Below are positions 20,601 to 27,229 of a DNA stretch of 64,000 nt, in pieces. The stretch spans positions 24,708-88,707 of the forward strand of contig QEVJ01000005.1 of NCBI GenBank assembly GCA_003576845.1, written 5' to 3'. Numbering within the stretch: position 1 is the stretch's first letter; every line of letters begins with the position of its first letter. The stretch is from Planctomycetota bacterium. Its GTDB lineage: Bacteria > Planctomycetota > Planctomycetia > Pirellulales > PLA5. Under the pieces are notes generated by a model that was given only the letters and a program-made list of their open reading frames with translations, was not told the DNA's origin and did no database searches. The translations under genes were made by a program, and so were the position numbers.

Positions 20601-22606
20601 ACGCGGGCGACGGGGTCGGCGAATTGTATACGGGCTTCGGGCTTTCCTCGACCGGCGAAACGCTCGCGCTCTATCGCAGCGCGGCCCAAGGCGGAAGCCT
20701 CGTTGACAGCGTCACGTTCGGCATTCAGCTAGCCGACTACTCGATCGGCCGCAACGCGGACGGCGCGTGGGTGCTCAATCGTCCGACGCTCGGCGCGGCG
20801 AACGTCGTGCAGCCGACGGGCGATCCGCGCCGGCTACGCATCAACGAGTGGCTCGCCGACAGCGATCGGCTGTTCCTCGACGATCGGCTGGAACTCTATA
20901 ATCCGGACACGCTGCCCGTGAACATGGCCGGCCTGCGGCTTACCGACAATCCGATCGGCAAGCCGGACAAGCATGAGATCGCGCCGTTATCGTTCGTGGC
21001 GGGAAGCGGGTTTGCGGCATTCATCCCGGACGAGCAGGGCAGCCGCGGCGCGGACCACCTCAACTTCGCGCTCGACGCGAACTACGAGATGATCGCCCTG
21101 CTCGACGGCAATCTCGTGCTGCTCGACCAGGTGCTGTTCATGTCGCAAAAGCCGGATATCTCCGAGGGCCGGCTGCCCGACGGGCAATTGCCGCAGACGT
21201 TCATCTCGCCGCCGAACATCGGGCTGCCGAACGGCACGGTGCTGTCGGTGAACGACGTGCTCGATTATCTGCGGATCACGGAAATCCAGTACAACCCGGC
21301 CGGTTCGAGCGACAACGACGAGTTCATCGAGCTCAAGAACATCGGCCCGGTGACGCTGAATCTCGACGGCGTGATCTTCCGCAACGGCATCGACTTCGCC
21401 TTCCCGGCGATGACGCTCGCGCCGGGAGCGTTCGTGGTTGTGGTCGCTAATCAGTCCGCGTTCGAGGCCAAGTACGGCCCGGGCATCAACGTCGCCGGCA
21501 CGTACACGAGCCGGTTGGACAACTCGGGCGAGAACATCGAGTTGTTCCTGGGCGGTTACTTCGAGGCCGAAATTCAGGACTTCACCTACGACGACGCCTG
21601 GTATCCGACGACCGACGGCGGCGGGCCGTCGCTGGTCATCAAGGATCCGACCGGCCCGCTCGATTCGTGGCGGCTCGCTTCGGCGTGGCGGCCGAGCGGG
21701 ACGCTGTTCGGTTCGCCGGGCATGGACGACCCGACGGACGGCATCCCGCCGACGGTGAACGAAGTCATCGTCGCCAGCAGCGCGTGGACCGGGCCGTTCG
21801 TGACGCAACTCGACATCCTCGGTCTCGGGCAGGGCGGCTATCGCGTGCCGATGGGCGCGGGTCAGTTGACACCGCTCACGTGGTCGAACGTCGACGCCAT
21901 CACGATCGTGTTCAGCGAGCCGGTCAACGTCACATCGACGTCGCTCACGGTTCACGGCGTCGCGTCGTCGCAGTACGCGGTTTCGAGCTTCTCGATGGAC
22001 GGCAATCGGGCGACGTGGCGGCTGGCCAATCCGATTGCGGCCGACAAGATCAATCTCACGCTGCCCGGCACGATCACCGACGGCGCGGGAAATCCGCTCG
22101 GCGCGGCATTCGGCTTCCGCTTGGATGTGCTGCCGGGCGACTTGAACGGCGACGGCGCGGTGAACGCGGCCGACGTGGCGACGGCGACGCCGAACATGTT
22201 CGCAACGGCGGGCGCGACGCAGTACAATCCGCGGCACGACGTCAACGGGGACGCTCGCGTGAGCTTTACCGATGCGATCGCGCTTCGCAATCGGTTGGGC
22301 ACGGCGCTGCCCGCGGGAAATCCGGGCGGAAGCCCCGGCGGAAGTCCGGCAGCAGCGGCGGTCGTCGTCACTCGTTCGGCGGCGCGGACGCAAGCGGCCG
22401 ATGCGGCGATCGAGGGCGTTGCCGCTCTCCGCAACCGGGTGCGCGCGACCGCGCGGGGCGAGTTGATGGATATTCGGCGCGAGCCCGTCGGCGGATCGAC
22501 GGCGAGCGGCGGCGAGAGCGCATCGACCGCCACGACGTTGCGAGCAAGACGAGCGCGGGCGTCGGCGAATCCGGCGAACCACGACGCGGCGCTCTCGGCA
22601 TTTTGA
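11690..22606 (+). CDS. Giant mosaic surface protein: LEPR-XLL, cadherin-like repeats, lamin-tail, CotH, beta-helix, dockerin
   Basis: 3638 residues, one unbroken frame. The basic N-terminus carries LEPLEGRLVLA (residues 23-33), the LEPR-XLL motif. Residues about 433-1463 hold tandem cadherin-like/VCBS-type repeats (GVLxNDxDxDGDPL...DGSFTYTPN...DSFTYRxSDG). About 1465-1600 is a lamin-tail domain (INEIMYHPQ). About 1770-2050 is a CotH kinase-like domain (YNVGVRVRGASSR; LVPHDLDTIFN as acidic metal motif). Right-handed beta-helix repeats follow at about 2450-2760, further lamin-tail domains begin near 2901, 3047 and 3192, and a dockerin-like Ca-binding pair (GDLNGDGAVNAADV; DVNGDARVSFTDAI) lies at about 3481-3544. 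A module with WRYLDNGSDQGTAW occurs in three versions (near residues 75, 840 and 2215). An exported, Ca-dependent adhesion or matrix protein is inferred. Confidence 0.93.
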   Translation: MRRLLPKRPATNYVRRRRRSFGLEPLEGRLVLAAPVGVTDVYPLAEDTSVSSLPTAFEAHFDNANPPIISSGAAWSYLDQIQNEFGANQTYPVDGASRAWNSPNFDVSTSTIGPWGAANSPLQGGTIDGFPGAPATLTGLGGGTGGNNIVTTYLFRRTVSLTAAQAANTAASIRWLFDDGGVIYINGVEVSRQNMPAGAITTTTFAPAVGNESTYTTTAFTIPAGVLVAGNNTVAVEVHQNASTSSDVGFDLEMTLGTAGGDTEGFAYADDAFNTNNPNRASGAYEPTGGFSGGGLSVALEHTEGGGAGAAKSGAWVRSFNLPAASTIDISVRYRLTASSQIENNEYGEAVLTIDGTRYGTGPNSSLARVVGDGNGGAIHDTGWQLATFSIPLAAGDHTLRLGGYNNGTSAADEWAEVFFDDVVVGGGTGASGVLLNDTDADGDPLTAEKLTDPANGTLVFNANGTFVYTPNPNYFGIDTFTYRPFDGTSFGNATTVVFNISAVNDPPVAFSESYATATDQTLVVPVEQGVLANDTDVDNATLTAVLVGNVANGTLNLNADGSFTYTANAGFVGVDSFSYRASDGQAQSGPITVSINVTAVNTAPTANDDAYQIDENNTLSITKSGAVPPQQVFYSNFDAGVPAQFTGSGASEGVQGFGDVGTGTNTFAGNFLRSTADNSGSGPATPITLTLTNLPAHTSVDLNFLLAIIDSWNGNSGFGSPDLLNVSIDGATIFSETFDTANSQDQSYSSPSGVRLIDGEQLGFSTGGNSVDAAYNMYLEPRFQGLPHTASTLTIEWFASGQGWGGGTDESFAIDNVEVILNLEESNEVTLIPAGAVWRYLDNGSDQGTAWRNPGFNDASWNSGPAELGYGDDAEGRPEATVIGFGGDPANKYITTYFRRTFDVTNVTSVTSLTLELMRDDGAAVFLNGVEIARDNLPADAAYNTFAFGAIPNFDESQFFTFAVDHSLLVEGTNTIAVEVHQADPGSSDLSFDLRLTATESSDLGVLANDVDLEGALLSAQLVDDVDNGTLALNSDGTFTYTPNANYHGTDSFTYRASDGFLTSNVATVTITIIPGPNEPAVAVDDIYSATEDTPRVVSALAGVLSNDSDPEDDPLVAELVAQAAGGTVVLATDGGFTYTPNPNFFGADSFTYRVYDGTDYSNVATVTLNVAGTNDVPVAVNDMYFAEFGGQLVVGAAVGVTANDQDLDLQGLTAALVAGPSHGSLTLNADGSFVYTPNPTYRGPDSFTYRASDDDDASNVATVSIVVDSTPVANADVYTVAEEGTLNVTVGQGVLINDTDGDLDPLTASLVVGPANGMLSFVSNGSFVYTPNVNFNGQDTFTYRANDGDQSSNVATVTITVTPVNDAPTAVADSYSLFANDTSIVNAANGVLANDFDVDGPALSAVLLGDVASGTLVLNADGSFTYTPDADFIGTDSFIYGASDGTLLSSAVMVTLTVNPASQLIAINEIMYHPQSENDAEEWIELFNTGTSNVNLAGWQFTNGVSYIFPAGPQTVLGGRQYLVVAADAATFSSTHPGFAGTVIGGWTGSLSNSGETVELSDASGERVDRVEYSDQGDWATRVPGPLDNNHRGWDWEALHDGGGRTLELINAELSNNQAHNWSSSAANGGTPGAANSIVSANIAPMISGVMHSPAVPRSTDPVTITAELRDELDTGVSASVFYRLSTASPGPFTQVVMFDDGLHGDGDANDGVFGATIPLQGPDAVVEFFVRSQDVGGNARTYPMANDNGSQTFPRLLYQVDDEVWTGEQPIYRIVMTAAEANEFQNINRNSNAQMNATFVAVRGADTSVTYNVGVRVRGASSRDRDPPGLRVNVPHDRPWSGKTSFNLNTRYTWLQTLGAALFHMAGLPGFTATPVQVRMNSVNRATNNAQAGSYVHVEVIDNEWASDHLPDDDQGNVYTKRRPDNQLAYRGSATAPYYNPATDPQDYLNDGWEKKTNESENDWSDLNEMLRVLREIDPAPGVSYFDRLNAIIEVDQWTRYFALMVLMNSRETSISNGADDDYDIYRGVVDPRFILVPHDLDTIFNQGDTSTNPTATIFQPIDTSFAGTALSVLVPFFQDPKIVGMYYGHLRDLIDTVFSQTQLNALIDNLFGGWIDANTIANLKTFADQRRAHVNSLLPASLTVSSNLPTVNGYPQTTNPSTASLSGVANAAETRKVLVAGNQVGWDAFNRTWSTAGSTATTDTLIPFGATWRYLADGTNQGTAWSAPGFADGGWASGPAQLGYGDGDEATVINCGPSAPQCNQNNFITTYFRHSFNVANPSQYSSLTLRFRRDDGIAIYINGTEVARNNLAAGATFDQGASNATDDGNSIFDVVNIPVSLLSAGNNVIAAEVHQQSGSSSDVTFDLSLLALVPSPGATIPLNPGINRVLVQALGEGDVELERRTIDIWYDDGTTTDVSGALAANTVWSAASGPYRVTGNVTVPAGVTLTIQPGTSVFFDPGTSLTVSGRLVANGTGLSHIHMGVTPGTTGKWNGIAFANTTQANQMTFVDMAASDGSGQSIAATNSTITLDRMTWTGVNSTVLELTNSSFRVMNSVFPSLSGTADDEIIHGNGIMTAGVAIIDGNTFGTVSGYNDVIDFTGGQRPGPILQVLNNTFLGGSDDALDLDGTDAHIEGNTFRGFHKNNASDSSSNAIATGIDGGVASEITVVRNFFYDNDHAVLVKEGSFLTFQNNTVVGSTIAAINFDEPNRPVQPGLGALVEGNVFTGNAADFENVYDNHPTEGTTQLTINYSLVGAAYLNRGVGNLDAATNAARIADPANGDFTLAPGSAAKGTGPSGLDMGGAVPRWATIAGEPIGATPSTSATLSVYGPGVVSYFYRVDNGAWSSERSSATPIDVTGLAAGSHTIFVTGRNSANQLQGFSTPTASSSWTVDPTAASIRINEVLASNGTALQVDGSYPDVIELYNFGSAAVDVGGWTISDDPAEPARYAIPAGTSIAAGGYLLVYAGDGVGELYTGFGLSSTGETLALYRSAAQGGSLVDSVTFGIQLADYSIGRNADGAWVLNRPTLGAANVVQPTGDPRRLRINEWLADSDRLFLDDRLELYNPDTLPVNMAGLRLTDNPIGKPDKHEIAPLSFVAGSGFAAFIPDEQGSRGADHLNFALDANYEMIALLDGNLVLLDQVLFMSQKPDISEGRLPDGQLPQTFISPPNIGLPNGTVLSVNDVLDYLRITEIQYNPAGSSDNDEFIELKNIGPVTLNLDGVIFRNGIDFAFPAMTLAPGAFVVVVANQSAFEAKYGPGINVAGTYTSRLDNSGENIELFLGGYFEAEIQDFTYDDAWYPTTDGGGPSLVIKDPTGPLDSWRLASAWRPSGTLFGSPGMDDPTDGIPPTVNEVIVASSAWTGPFVTQLDILGLGQGGYRVPMGAGQLTPLTWSNVDAITIVFSEPVNVTSTSLTVHGVASSQYAVSSFSMDGNRATWRLANPIAADKINLTLPGTITDGAGNPLGAAFGFRLDVLPGDLNGDGAVNAADVATATPNMFATAGATQYNPRHDVNGDARVSFTDAIALRNRLGTALPAGNPGGSPGGSPAAAAVVVTRSAARTQAADAAIEGVAALRNRVRATARGELMDIRREPVGGSTASGGESASTATTLRARRARASANPANHDAALSAF

Positions 22607-22698
22607 CGCGGCTCCGTGCGGCTCGCGTTCTGTCGAACGGCGGCCATTCGTGGTAGGCTAAAGGGGTCGCACCAGCCTCGCGCGAGAGAGTCGTTTCC

Positions 22699-23994
22699 AT
22701 GCTTTGTCGACCGTTCACCGTCTGCGCTTTGCTCGTCGTTTTGCTCTTGCCGTCGCACCTGCGCGCACAGGACGAACCTGCCAAGAAGGAGATCAATCCG
22801 GCCGACATCGCAGCAACGGGCGACGCGAACGAAGCCCTCGCCGCTTACGACGACCTGATGCGGACGGTGATGGCCAAGTGGAAGATTCCCGGCGGAGCGA
22901 TCGCCGTAGCGAAGGACGGGCGGCTGGTGTTCGCGCGGGGATACGGCCTGGCCGACCGAGAGGCAAACAAGCCGGTCGCACCCGACGCGCTGTTCCGCAT
23001 TGCGAGCATCTCGAAACCGATTACCGCCGTGACCGTGTTGCGGCTCGTCGAGCAAGGCAAGATCAATCTCGACGAGCGGGTGATCGCGGCGATCGGGCCG
23101 CTCGAAGGTCCGCCGGGGACGAAGGTCGATCCGCGGCTCGACGCGATCACCGTGCGGCAACTTTTGCAGCACACGGGCGGTTGGGATCGCGACAAGTCGT
23201 TCGACGCGATGTTCATTCCGCAGAAGGCGGCCAAGGAAGTCGGCGCGCCGTCGCCGGCGGAGGCGACGACGGTGATTCGCTACATGCGCGGCGTGCCGCT
23301 CGATTTCGATCCGGGAACGAAGTACGCGTACTCGAATCTCGGCTACGCGATTCTCGGCCGGCTGATCGAGCGGCGCACCGGGAAACCGTATGCCGTGGCG
23401 GTCGAGCAAGAGGTGTTGCGGCCGGCGGGGATTTCGCGGATGAAGCTCGGCCGCACGCTCAAGGAATTTCGCGCGGCCGACGAGGTTTGCTACTACCACT
23501 TCGACCCGGAAGATCGGGCGCGGTGCGTGTTTCCATATGGCCGCCGGCGCGTGCAATGGCCGGACGGCGGATTCTATCTGGAAGCGATGGACGCGCACGG
23601 CGGGTGGATCGCTTCGGCGATCGATTTGGTGAGGTTTGCATGCGCGGTCGAGAATCGCGGCCGATCGACGGGGACGCCGCTGTTAGCCAACGGTTCGCTC
23701 AAGGCGATGACCGCGCGGCCGTCGCCGGACGTCGCCGAAGGGAAGGACGTGTGGTACGGTCTGGGTTGGCAAGTGCGTCGAGACGGCGACGGTGCCAACT
23801 GGTGGCATACGGGTTCGCTGCCGGGCACGGCGACGCTTTTGGTGCGGGCGCACAATGGCCTGGCGTGGGCGGTGCTGTTCAATTCGCGGCCCGAAGACGG
23901 CGGGTACCGAAAAGCGATCGACGCCGGCTGCTGGGAAGCGGCGGCGAGCGTGAAGGACTGGCCGAAGGGCGATTTGTTCGAGAAGTTCAAGTAG
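22699..23994 (+). CDS. Serine hydrolase, class C beta-lactamase family
   Basis: 431 residues with a signal peptide (hydrophobic to about 23, cleavage after LRAQ). The three motifs of the class C/penicillin-binding fold are present: SISK (S103 nucleophile, K106), YSN (Y211-S-N213) and HTG in WWHTGSLPG near the C-terminus. Such proteins act as esterases, D-aminopeptidases or beta-lactamases; the substrate cannot be read from the sequence, and the family is common in planctomycetes. Periplasmic location is likely. The start ATG follows the giant gene by 92 bp on the same strand. Confidence 0.9.
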   Translation: MLCRPFTVCALLVVLLLPSHLRAQDEPAKKEINPADIAATGDANEALAAYDDLMRTVMAKWKIPGGAIAVAKDGRLVFARGYGLADREANKPVAPDALFRIASISKPITAVTVLRLVEQGKINLDERVIAAIGPLEGPPGTKVDPRLDAITVRQLLQHTGGWDRDKSFDAMFIPQKAAKEVGAPSPAEATTVIRYMRGVPLDFDPGTKYAYSNLGYAILGRLIERRTGKPYAVAVEQEVLRPAGISRMKLGRTLKEFRAADEVCYYHFDPEDRARCVFPYGRRRVQWPDGGFYLEAMDAHGGWIASAIDLVRFACAVENRGRSTGTPLLANGSLKAMTARPSPDVAEGKDVWYGLGWQVRRDGDGANWWHTGSLPGTATLLVRAHNGLAWAVLFNSRPEDGGYRKAIDAGCWEAAASVKDWPKGDLFEKFK

Positions 23995-23997
23995 CGG

Positions 23998-24019
23998 GCA
24001 GGGGTCGGGGGTCGGGGAA
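23998..24019. repeat. Short heptamer array (GGGGTCG)
   Basis: Two perfect GGGGTCG units followed by a degenerate GGGAAAC, between the hydrolase stop and the next gene. It is the same unit as the array at 28914-28940. Confidence 0.5.
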
Positions 24020-24038
24020 ACGAACCAGAGGTTCTGCC

Positions 24039-24365
24039 GTGAGTGGTCGTCGCCATACGCATCCGCTTTACTATCTGGTCGGCGTGCTCGGCGTCGCGTT
24101 TACGGTGACGGCGTGCGCGTATGGCGTAATGTCATTCCGGTCGGACCGCGGTGGCGATGCGTATGGCCGCGAGACGAGCGCCGGGTTGCTGGGGCTGATG
24201 CGCGAGCACGGCGGGAAGGTGCTGGGCGCGGAGATCGCCGCGCTGGCAATTGCGGCGGTCGCAGCAATGGCGGCGGATGGGCGCGCAACCAGGCGTGTGG
24301 AAGCCGAGTCAATCCAACCCAGCGCGCGCGAATCTACGTCGCACGAACCGGCATCGCCCACGTAG
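24039..24365 (+). CDS. Small two-helix membrane protein, GTG start
   Basis: 108 residues beginning at a GTG (24039); AGAGG lies upstream. The N-terminus RRHTHPLYYLVG leads into a clear transmembrane helix (VGVLGVAFTVTACAYGVM), then a polar loop with GRETSAGLLGLMREHGG and a second hydrophobic helix (GAEIAALAIAAVAAMA), ending in a polar tail. The HPLYxL...FTVTACAYG pattern looks like a conserved planctomycete family, but I cannot name a function. An upstream continuation of the frame is only the antisense-free shadow of the hydrolase gene, so the GTG is favoured. Confidence 0.7.
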   Translation: MSGRRHTHPLYYLVGVLGVAFTVTACAYGVMSFRSDRGGDAYGRETSAGLLGLMREHGGKVLGAEIAALAIAAVAAMAADGRATRRVEAESIQPSARESTSHEPASPT

Positions 24366-24377
24366 CTGGCATCGCCG

Positions 24378-24383
24378 TATAAT
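24378..24383 (+). promoter_or_regulatory. Candidate -10 box of the cupin gene
   Basis: A perfect TATAAT 52 bp before the cupin ATG. No good -35 is seen at 16-18 bp, so this is a weak call. Confidence 0.3.
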
Positions 24384-24435
24384 TGCGACGCCTTGTCGCC
24401 TAGTCTTGCGCTGCCCACGCTTTCGAGAAATTTCC

Positions 24436-24831
24436 ATGAAAGTAAACCACTATCGAACGGTCGAATCGCAACCGGTGACGAAGGAAGGCGCGCACGGCTG
24501 TCGCGTGCGGGGGCTCGTCGGACCGGCCGACGGGGCGCCGAATTTCGCCATGCGAGAGTTCGAGATCGAGCCGGGCGGATACACCCCGCGGCACAGCCAT
24601 CCCTACGAGCACGAAGTGTTCGTCCTCGAAGGCGCCGGCGAGGTCTACGAAGGCGACACGGCCCATCCGCTGCGCGCCGGCGACGTAATCTACGTCGCGC
24701 CGAACGATGTCCACCAATTCCGCAACACCGGGCCGGAACGGATGCGATTCCTGTGCATGGTCCCCAACTCGGCGGCGAATGCACCAGTGACGGCGGCGCC
24801 GGAGTGCAGCGTCGCGACTGGCAAAAGCTAG
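24436..24831 (+). CDS. Single-domain cupin protein
   Basis: 131 residues forming one cupin barrel. Metal ligands of motif 1 are in PRHSHPYEHEVFVLEG (two or three His plus Glu) and motif 2 is GDVIYVAPNDVHQFRNTG with the last His. It is cytoplasmic, with no signal peptide. Such small cupins bind metal and may act as dioxygenases, isomerases or sugar-binding proteins; the substrate is unknown. The ATG at 24436 sits next to the conserved MKVNHYRTVE start and is chosen over the longer open frame. Confidence 0.85.
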   Translation: MKVNHYRTVESQPVTKEGAHGCRVRGLVGPADGAPNFAMREFEIEPGGYTPRHSHPYEHEVFVLEGAGEVYEGDTAHPLRAGDVIYVAPNDVHQFRNTGPERMRFLCMVPNSAANAPVTAAPECSVATGKS

Positions 24832-24915
24832 CGGTAGGGTGGCCGAATGCACCGCCGGCAAGCGCCCGTCATGAGTGACGAATTCCCTTCGCATGGCAGC
24901 TCTCATCACGCGCGC

Positions 24916-25245
24916 TCACGAAAAAAGTTGGCGCAATTTGGCGAGTGTTTCGTCGAGCTTCGCCTTCGTCAGACGGGCGGCCGGATAAAGGATCACCGAC
25001 TGTTCGACAGTGAAGAGTCGATTCGGCCGGATGTAGCTTCGCACCTTGAGTTGGCCGGTCTCAAAATCACCCGCGTCCAGCGCGATCGAATAACTGTCGC
25101 GGTGCGCCTGGCTGGTGATCTGGCACAGGATCAAGTCATCGCCGGTCAAATCGACAACGACCAGTGCCGGCCGACGCTTGCCGGATTTCAGATCGGTCTG
25201 CGGAAACGGCAGAACGACGATCTCGCCCGCTACAGGTTTGCCCAC
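24916..25245 (-). CDS. MazF/PemK-like toxin (mRNA interferase fold)
   Basis: 109 residues from a GTG at 25245. GEIVVLPFPQTDLKSGKRRPALVV is split over residues 7-30 and matches the family's opening beta-strands (GDIV..pFPftd..g.KRRPalV). DDLILCQITSQ and SYIRPNRLFTVEQ follow the usual order. A TTG at 25272 gives a longer frame, but the GTG is better placed: GGAAGAGG lies 7 bp upstream and it overlaps the antitoxin stop by 16 bp, implying translational coupling. Family members cleave single-stranded RNA; activity here is inferred. Confidence 0.85.
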   Translation of the reverse strand: MGKPVAGEIVVLPFPQTDLKSGKRRPALVVVDLTGDDLILCQITSQAHRDSYSIALDAGDFETGQLKVRSYIRPNRLFTVEQSVILYPAARLTKAKLDETLAKLRQLFS

Positions 25246-25424
25246 GCTGCGTCCTCTTCCAGAGTATGCCAATCGCGGGCTAGAACCGACTCGCTGGCCA
25301 GCAAGCCGTCAAATGCGTCGTTTTCCGATTTTAACCGCAAGAATCGGGCGAAGTCGTACAACTCGCGCTGCAGCGACTCGGGCAAAAAGTCAAGCTCTCG
25401 TTCGATCAATTCGCGGGTAGTCAT
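25230..25424 (-). CDS. Antitoxin partner of the MazF-like toxin
   Basis: 64 residues, short, acidic and mostly helical: MTTRELIERELDFLPESLQ, then LYDFARFLRLK and a C-terminal tail DWHTLEEDAAW. This resembles the DUF2281-type antitoxins that precede MazF/PIN toxins rather than a MazE with an AbrB fold. The C-terminal Trp/acidic tail is the type of segment that occupies the toxin cleft. A promoter-like sequence sits so close to the ATG that the mRNA may be almost leaderless. Confidence 0.8.
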   Translation of the reverse strand: MTTRELIERELDFLPESLQRELYDFARFLRLKSENDAFDGLLASESVLARDWHTLEEDAAWANL

Positions 25425-25433
25425 GCCGCAATC

Positions 25434-25462
25434 ATACTATAAATCCGCCGGCTACGACACAA
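25434..25462 (-). promoter_or_regulatory. Candidate promoter of the toxin-antitoxin operon
   Basis: Minus strand TTGTGT (25462-25457), 17 bp, TAGTAT (25439-25434). The predicted transcription start is only a few bases before the antitoxin ATG at 25424, and no Shine-Dalgarno is seen, so leaderless translation is possible. Confidence 0.45.
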
Positions 25463-25626
25463 GTTGCGTCGGGTGGGGCTACGCCTACCGCCCACCGTGC
25501 ACACCGAGCAGGAGCGACACTGACGGCGGCAAGCGCGCGATAAAGGGCTAGCGATGGGAAGCGAGCGTTGTGGCGGCAAATGGACCGCATGGTGGGGACG
25601 ACCCACCCGAAGCCTCCTGTCACGCT

Positions 25627-25660
25627 CCCCGAATCCCGAATCCCGAATCCCGAATCCCGC
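25627..25660. repeat. Tandem heptamer array (CCCGAAT), in a 371-bp intergenic region
   Basis: Four perfect CCCGAAT units in a row with a partial unit at each side. The region 25425-25795 otherwise holds the toxin-antitoxin promoter, a small hairpin (GGCT..AAGCC near 25694) and TATAAG at about 25713, which may belong to the next gene's promoter. No gene was seen. Confidence 0.75.
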
Positions 25661-25795
25661 CCCCCGCTCGTTACACTCCCGTTGCGCGGTTTCGGCTCGA
25701 AAAGCCGTATTCTATAAGGGGTTCGGTCGTGTTTTGACGATGCCCTGGGATGCGGCACGCGGCGACCGGCGGCAACGAGCTTGGGGAGAACGGCC

Positions 25796-27229
25796 ATGCG
25801 TTTTCTTGTCGCGACGATGGTATTGGCGGCGGTTTTTTTGGGAGTTCTGGTGTCGATGGCCTGGTCGTGCGGCGCGTACGGAACCGGTAACACGGACCTG
25901 TTGGCGCGGAGGGTTGTGGCGGCCGAGGGCGTGGACGTGGATGCCGCGATTGCCGAGTTGCGGGCGGCAGGTCCGGCGGGCTTGGAGGCGCTGTTGCAAC
26001 TGCGCGACAAGATTGCCGCCGAGGAACAGGCTTCAGAGCAGCAGGCAACCAGTCCGCTCAAACCGCCCAAGGCGAGCGAGCGGCTTGCACGCGTGGATGC
26101 GCTGGTCGACAAGGTCGCGGCTCAGCGCGGGGCAAGCGTGTCGCGGCTGTATTGGCACACCGAATTCGATCGAGCGGTCGAGGCCGCCAGGGCCGAAAAG
26201 AAGCCGATCCTGAGCTTGCGGATGCTGGGCGATTTGCGCGAGGAGTGCAGTTGCGCCAACAGCCGCTTCTTTCGCACGTCGCTGTACGCCAATGCCGAAG
26301 TGTCGAAGTATCTGCGCGAGAACTTCGTGCTGCACTGGCGGTCGGTGCGGCCCGTGCCGAAGGTGACGGTCGATTTCGGCGACGGGCGGAAACTGGTCCG
26401 CACGGTGACGGGCAACAGCATTCACTACGTCCTCGACAGCGAAGGGCGAACGATCGACGGCCTGCCGGGTTTGTACGGCCCGCAGGCGTTTCGCCGCTGG
26501 CTGGCCGACACCAAGACGTTCGCCGAAACGCTTGCGCCGCTGTCGGAAAAGAATCAGGCGTATTTGCTCACGCAATACCACCGCGACAACGCCCGGCGAC
26601 TGGGGATACTTTGGACAAAAGATTTGAGTCGGGTGGCTCCGGAACTGGCCAATACGTTGATCGCCCAGGAAACGGCGCGGATTGCCGCCGCGAAGGAAGC
26701 CGCGAAGAACGATCCGGCCGCAACGCCCACCGCGAGGAAGGCGGCCGAGCGGGCGGTCGGGAAGACGGCGGTCGAGGCGCCGATCGTGGAAGTCGTCGTC
26801 GCAAATGGCTCGGCGCTGGAAAAGTCGACGAACGACGAATTGTGGAACAAGATCGCCGCGCTCCACGCCGAGGACGCGAAGCTGGACCAGGCAAGCGTCG
26901 AGGTGATTCGCCGCGAAAATCCGCCGACGGCACAGCAAGCCGCACGGGTCGCAATTACCAAGACGCGCGTCGAGGACCCGATCGTGCGGATGGTGCGGCA
27001 ATTCGAGGCGTCGATCGCCTTGGACACCGTCAAGAACGAGTATCTGCTGCACCGGCAGATTCATGAGTGGCTCGCGACGTCGGCCGAGCGGCCAGAGGTG
27101 GAGGCGCTCAACGAGCGGGTGTACGCCCAACTGTTCTTGACGCCGAGCAGCGACCCGTGGCTGGGGCTGGCGCCGGCGGATACGTACACGGCGCTCGAGA
27201 ACGGCGGGGCCGTTGGGGAGAGGCGATGA
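25796..27229 (+). CDS. Exported protein with thioredoxin-like domain
   Basis: 477 residues. The N-terminal hydrophobic helix (MRFLVATMVLAAVFLGVLV) is a signal peptide or anchor. Residues about 115-240 look thioredoxin-like, in the DUF255/thioredoxin-7 manner: FDRAVEAARAEKKPILSLRM, then EECSCANSRFF with a CxC in place of the usual CxxC, FVLHWRSVRP, and YVLDSEGRTIDGLPGLYGP as a cis-Pro-like region. The rest is helical, Ala-rich and without recognised domains. TTG at 25781 extends the frame, but ATG 25796 has GGGGAGA upstream. It overlaps the next gene by 4 bp (ATGA). The function is unknown. Confidence 0.75.
   Translation: MRFLVATMVLAAVFLGVLVSMAWSCGAYGTGNTDLLARRVVAAEGVDVDAAIAELRAAGPAGLEALLQLRDKIAAEEQASEQQATSPLKPPKASERLARVDALVDKVAAQRGASVSRLYWHTEFDRAVEAARAEKKPILSLRMLGDLREECSCANSRFFRTSLYANAEVSKYLRENFVLHWRSVRPVPKVTVDFGDGRKLVRTVTGNSIHYVLDSEGRTIDGLPGLYGPQAFRRWLADTKTFAETLAPLSEKNQAYLLTQYHRDNARRLGILWTKDLSRVAPELANTLIAQETARIAAAKEAAKNDPAATPTARKAAERAVGKTAVEAPIVEVVVANGSALEKSTNDELWNKIAALHAEDAKLDQASVEVIRRENPPTAQQAARVAITKTRVEDPIVRMVRQFEASIALDTVKNEYLLHRQIHEWLATSAERPEVEALNERVYAQLFLTPSSDPWLGLAPADTYTALENGGAVGERR

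Noticed and set aside
25627..25660. Telomere-like or sequencing-artefact repeat
   Set aside because: The heptamer array is short and matches the style of the other arrays in the window, so a local biological repeat is the simpler explanation.
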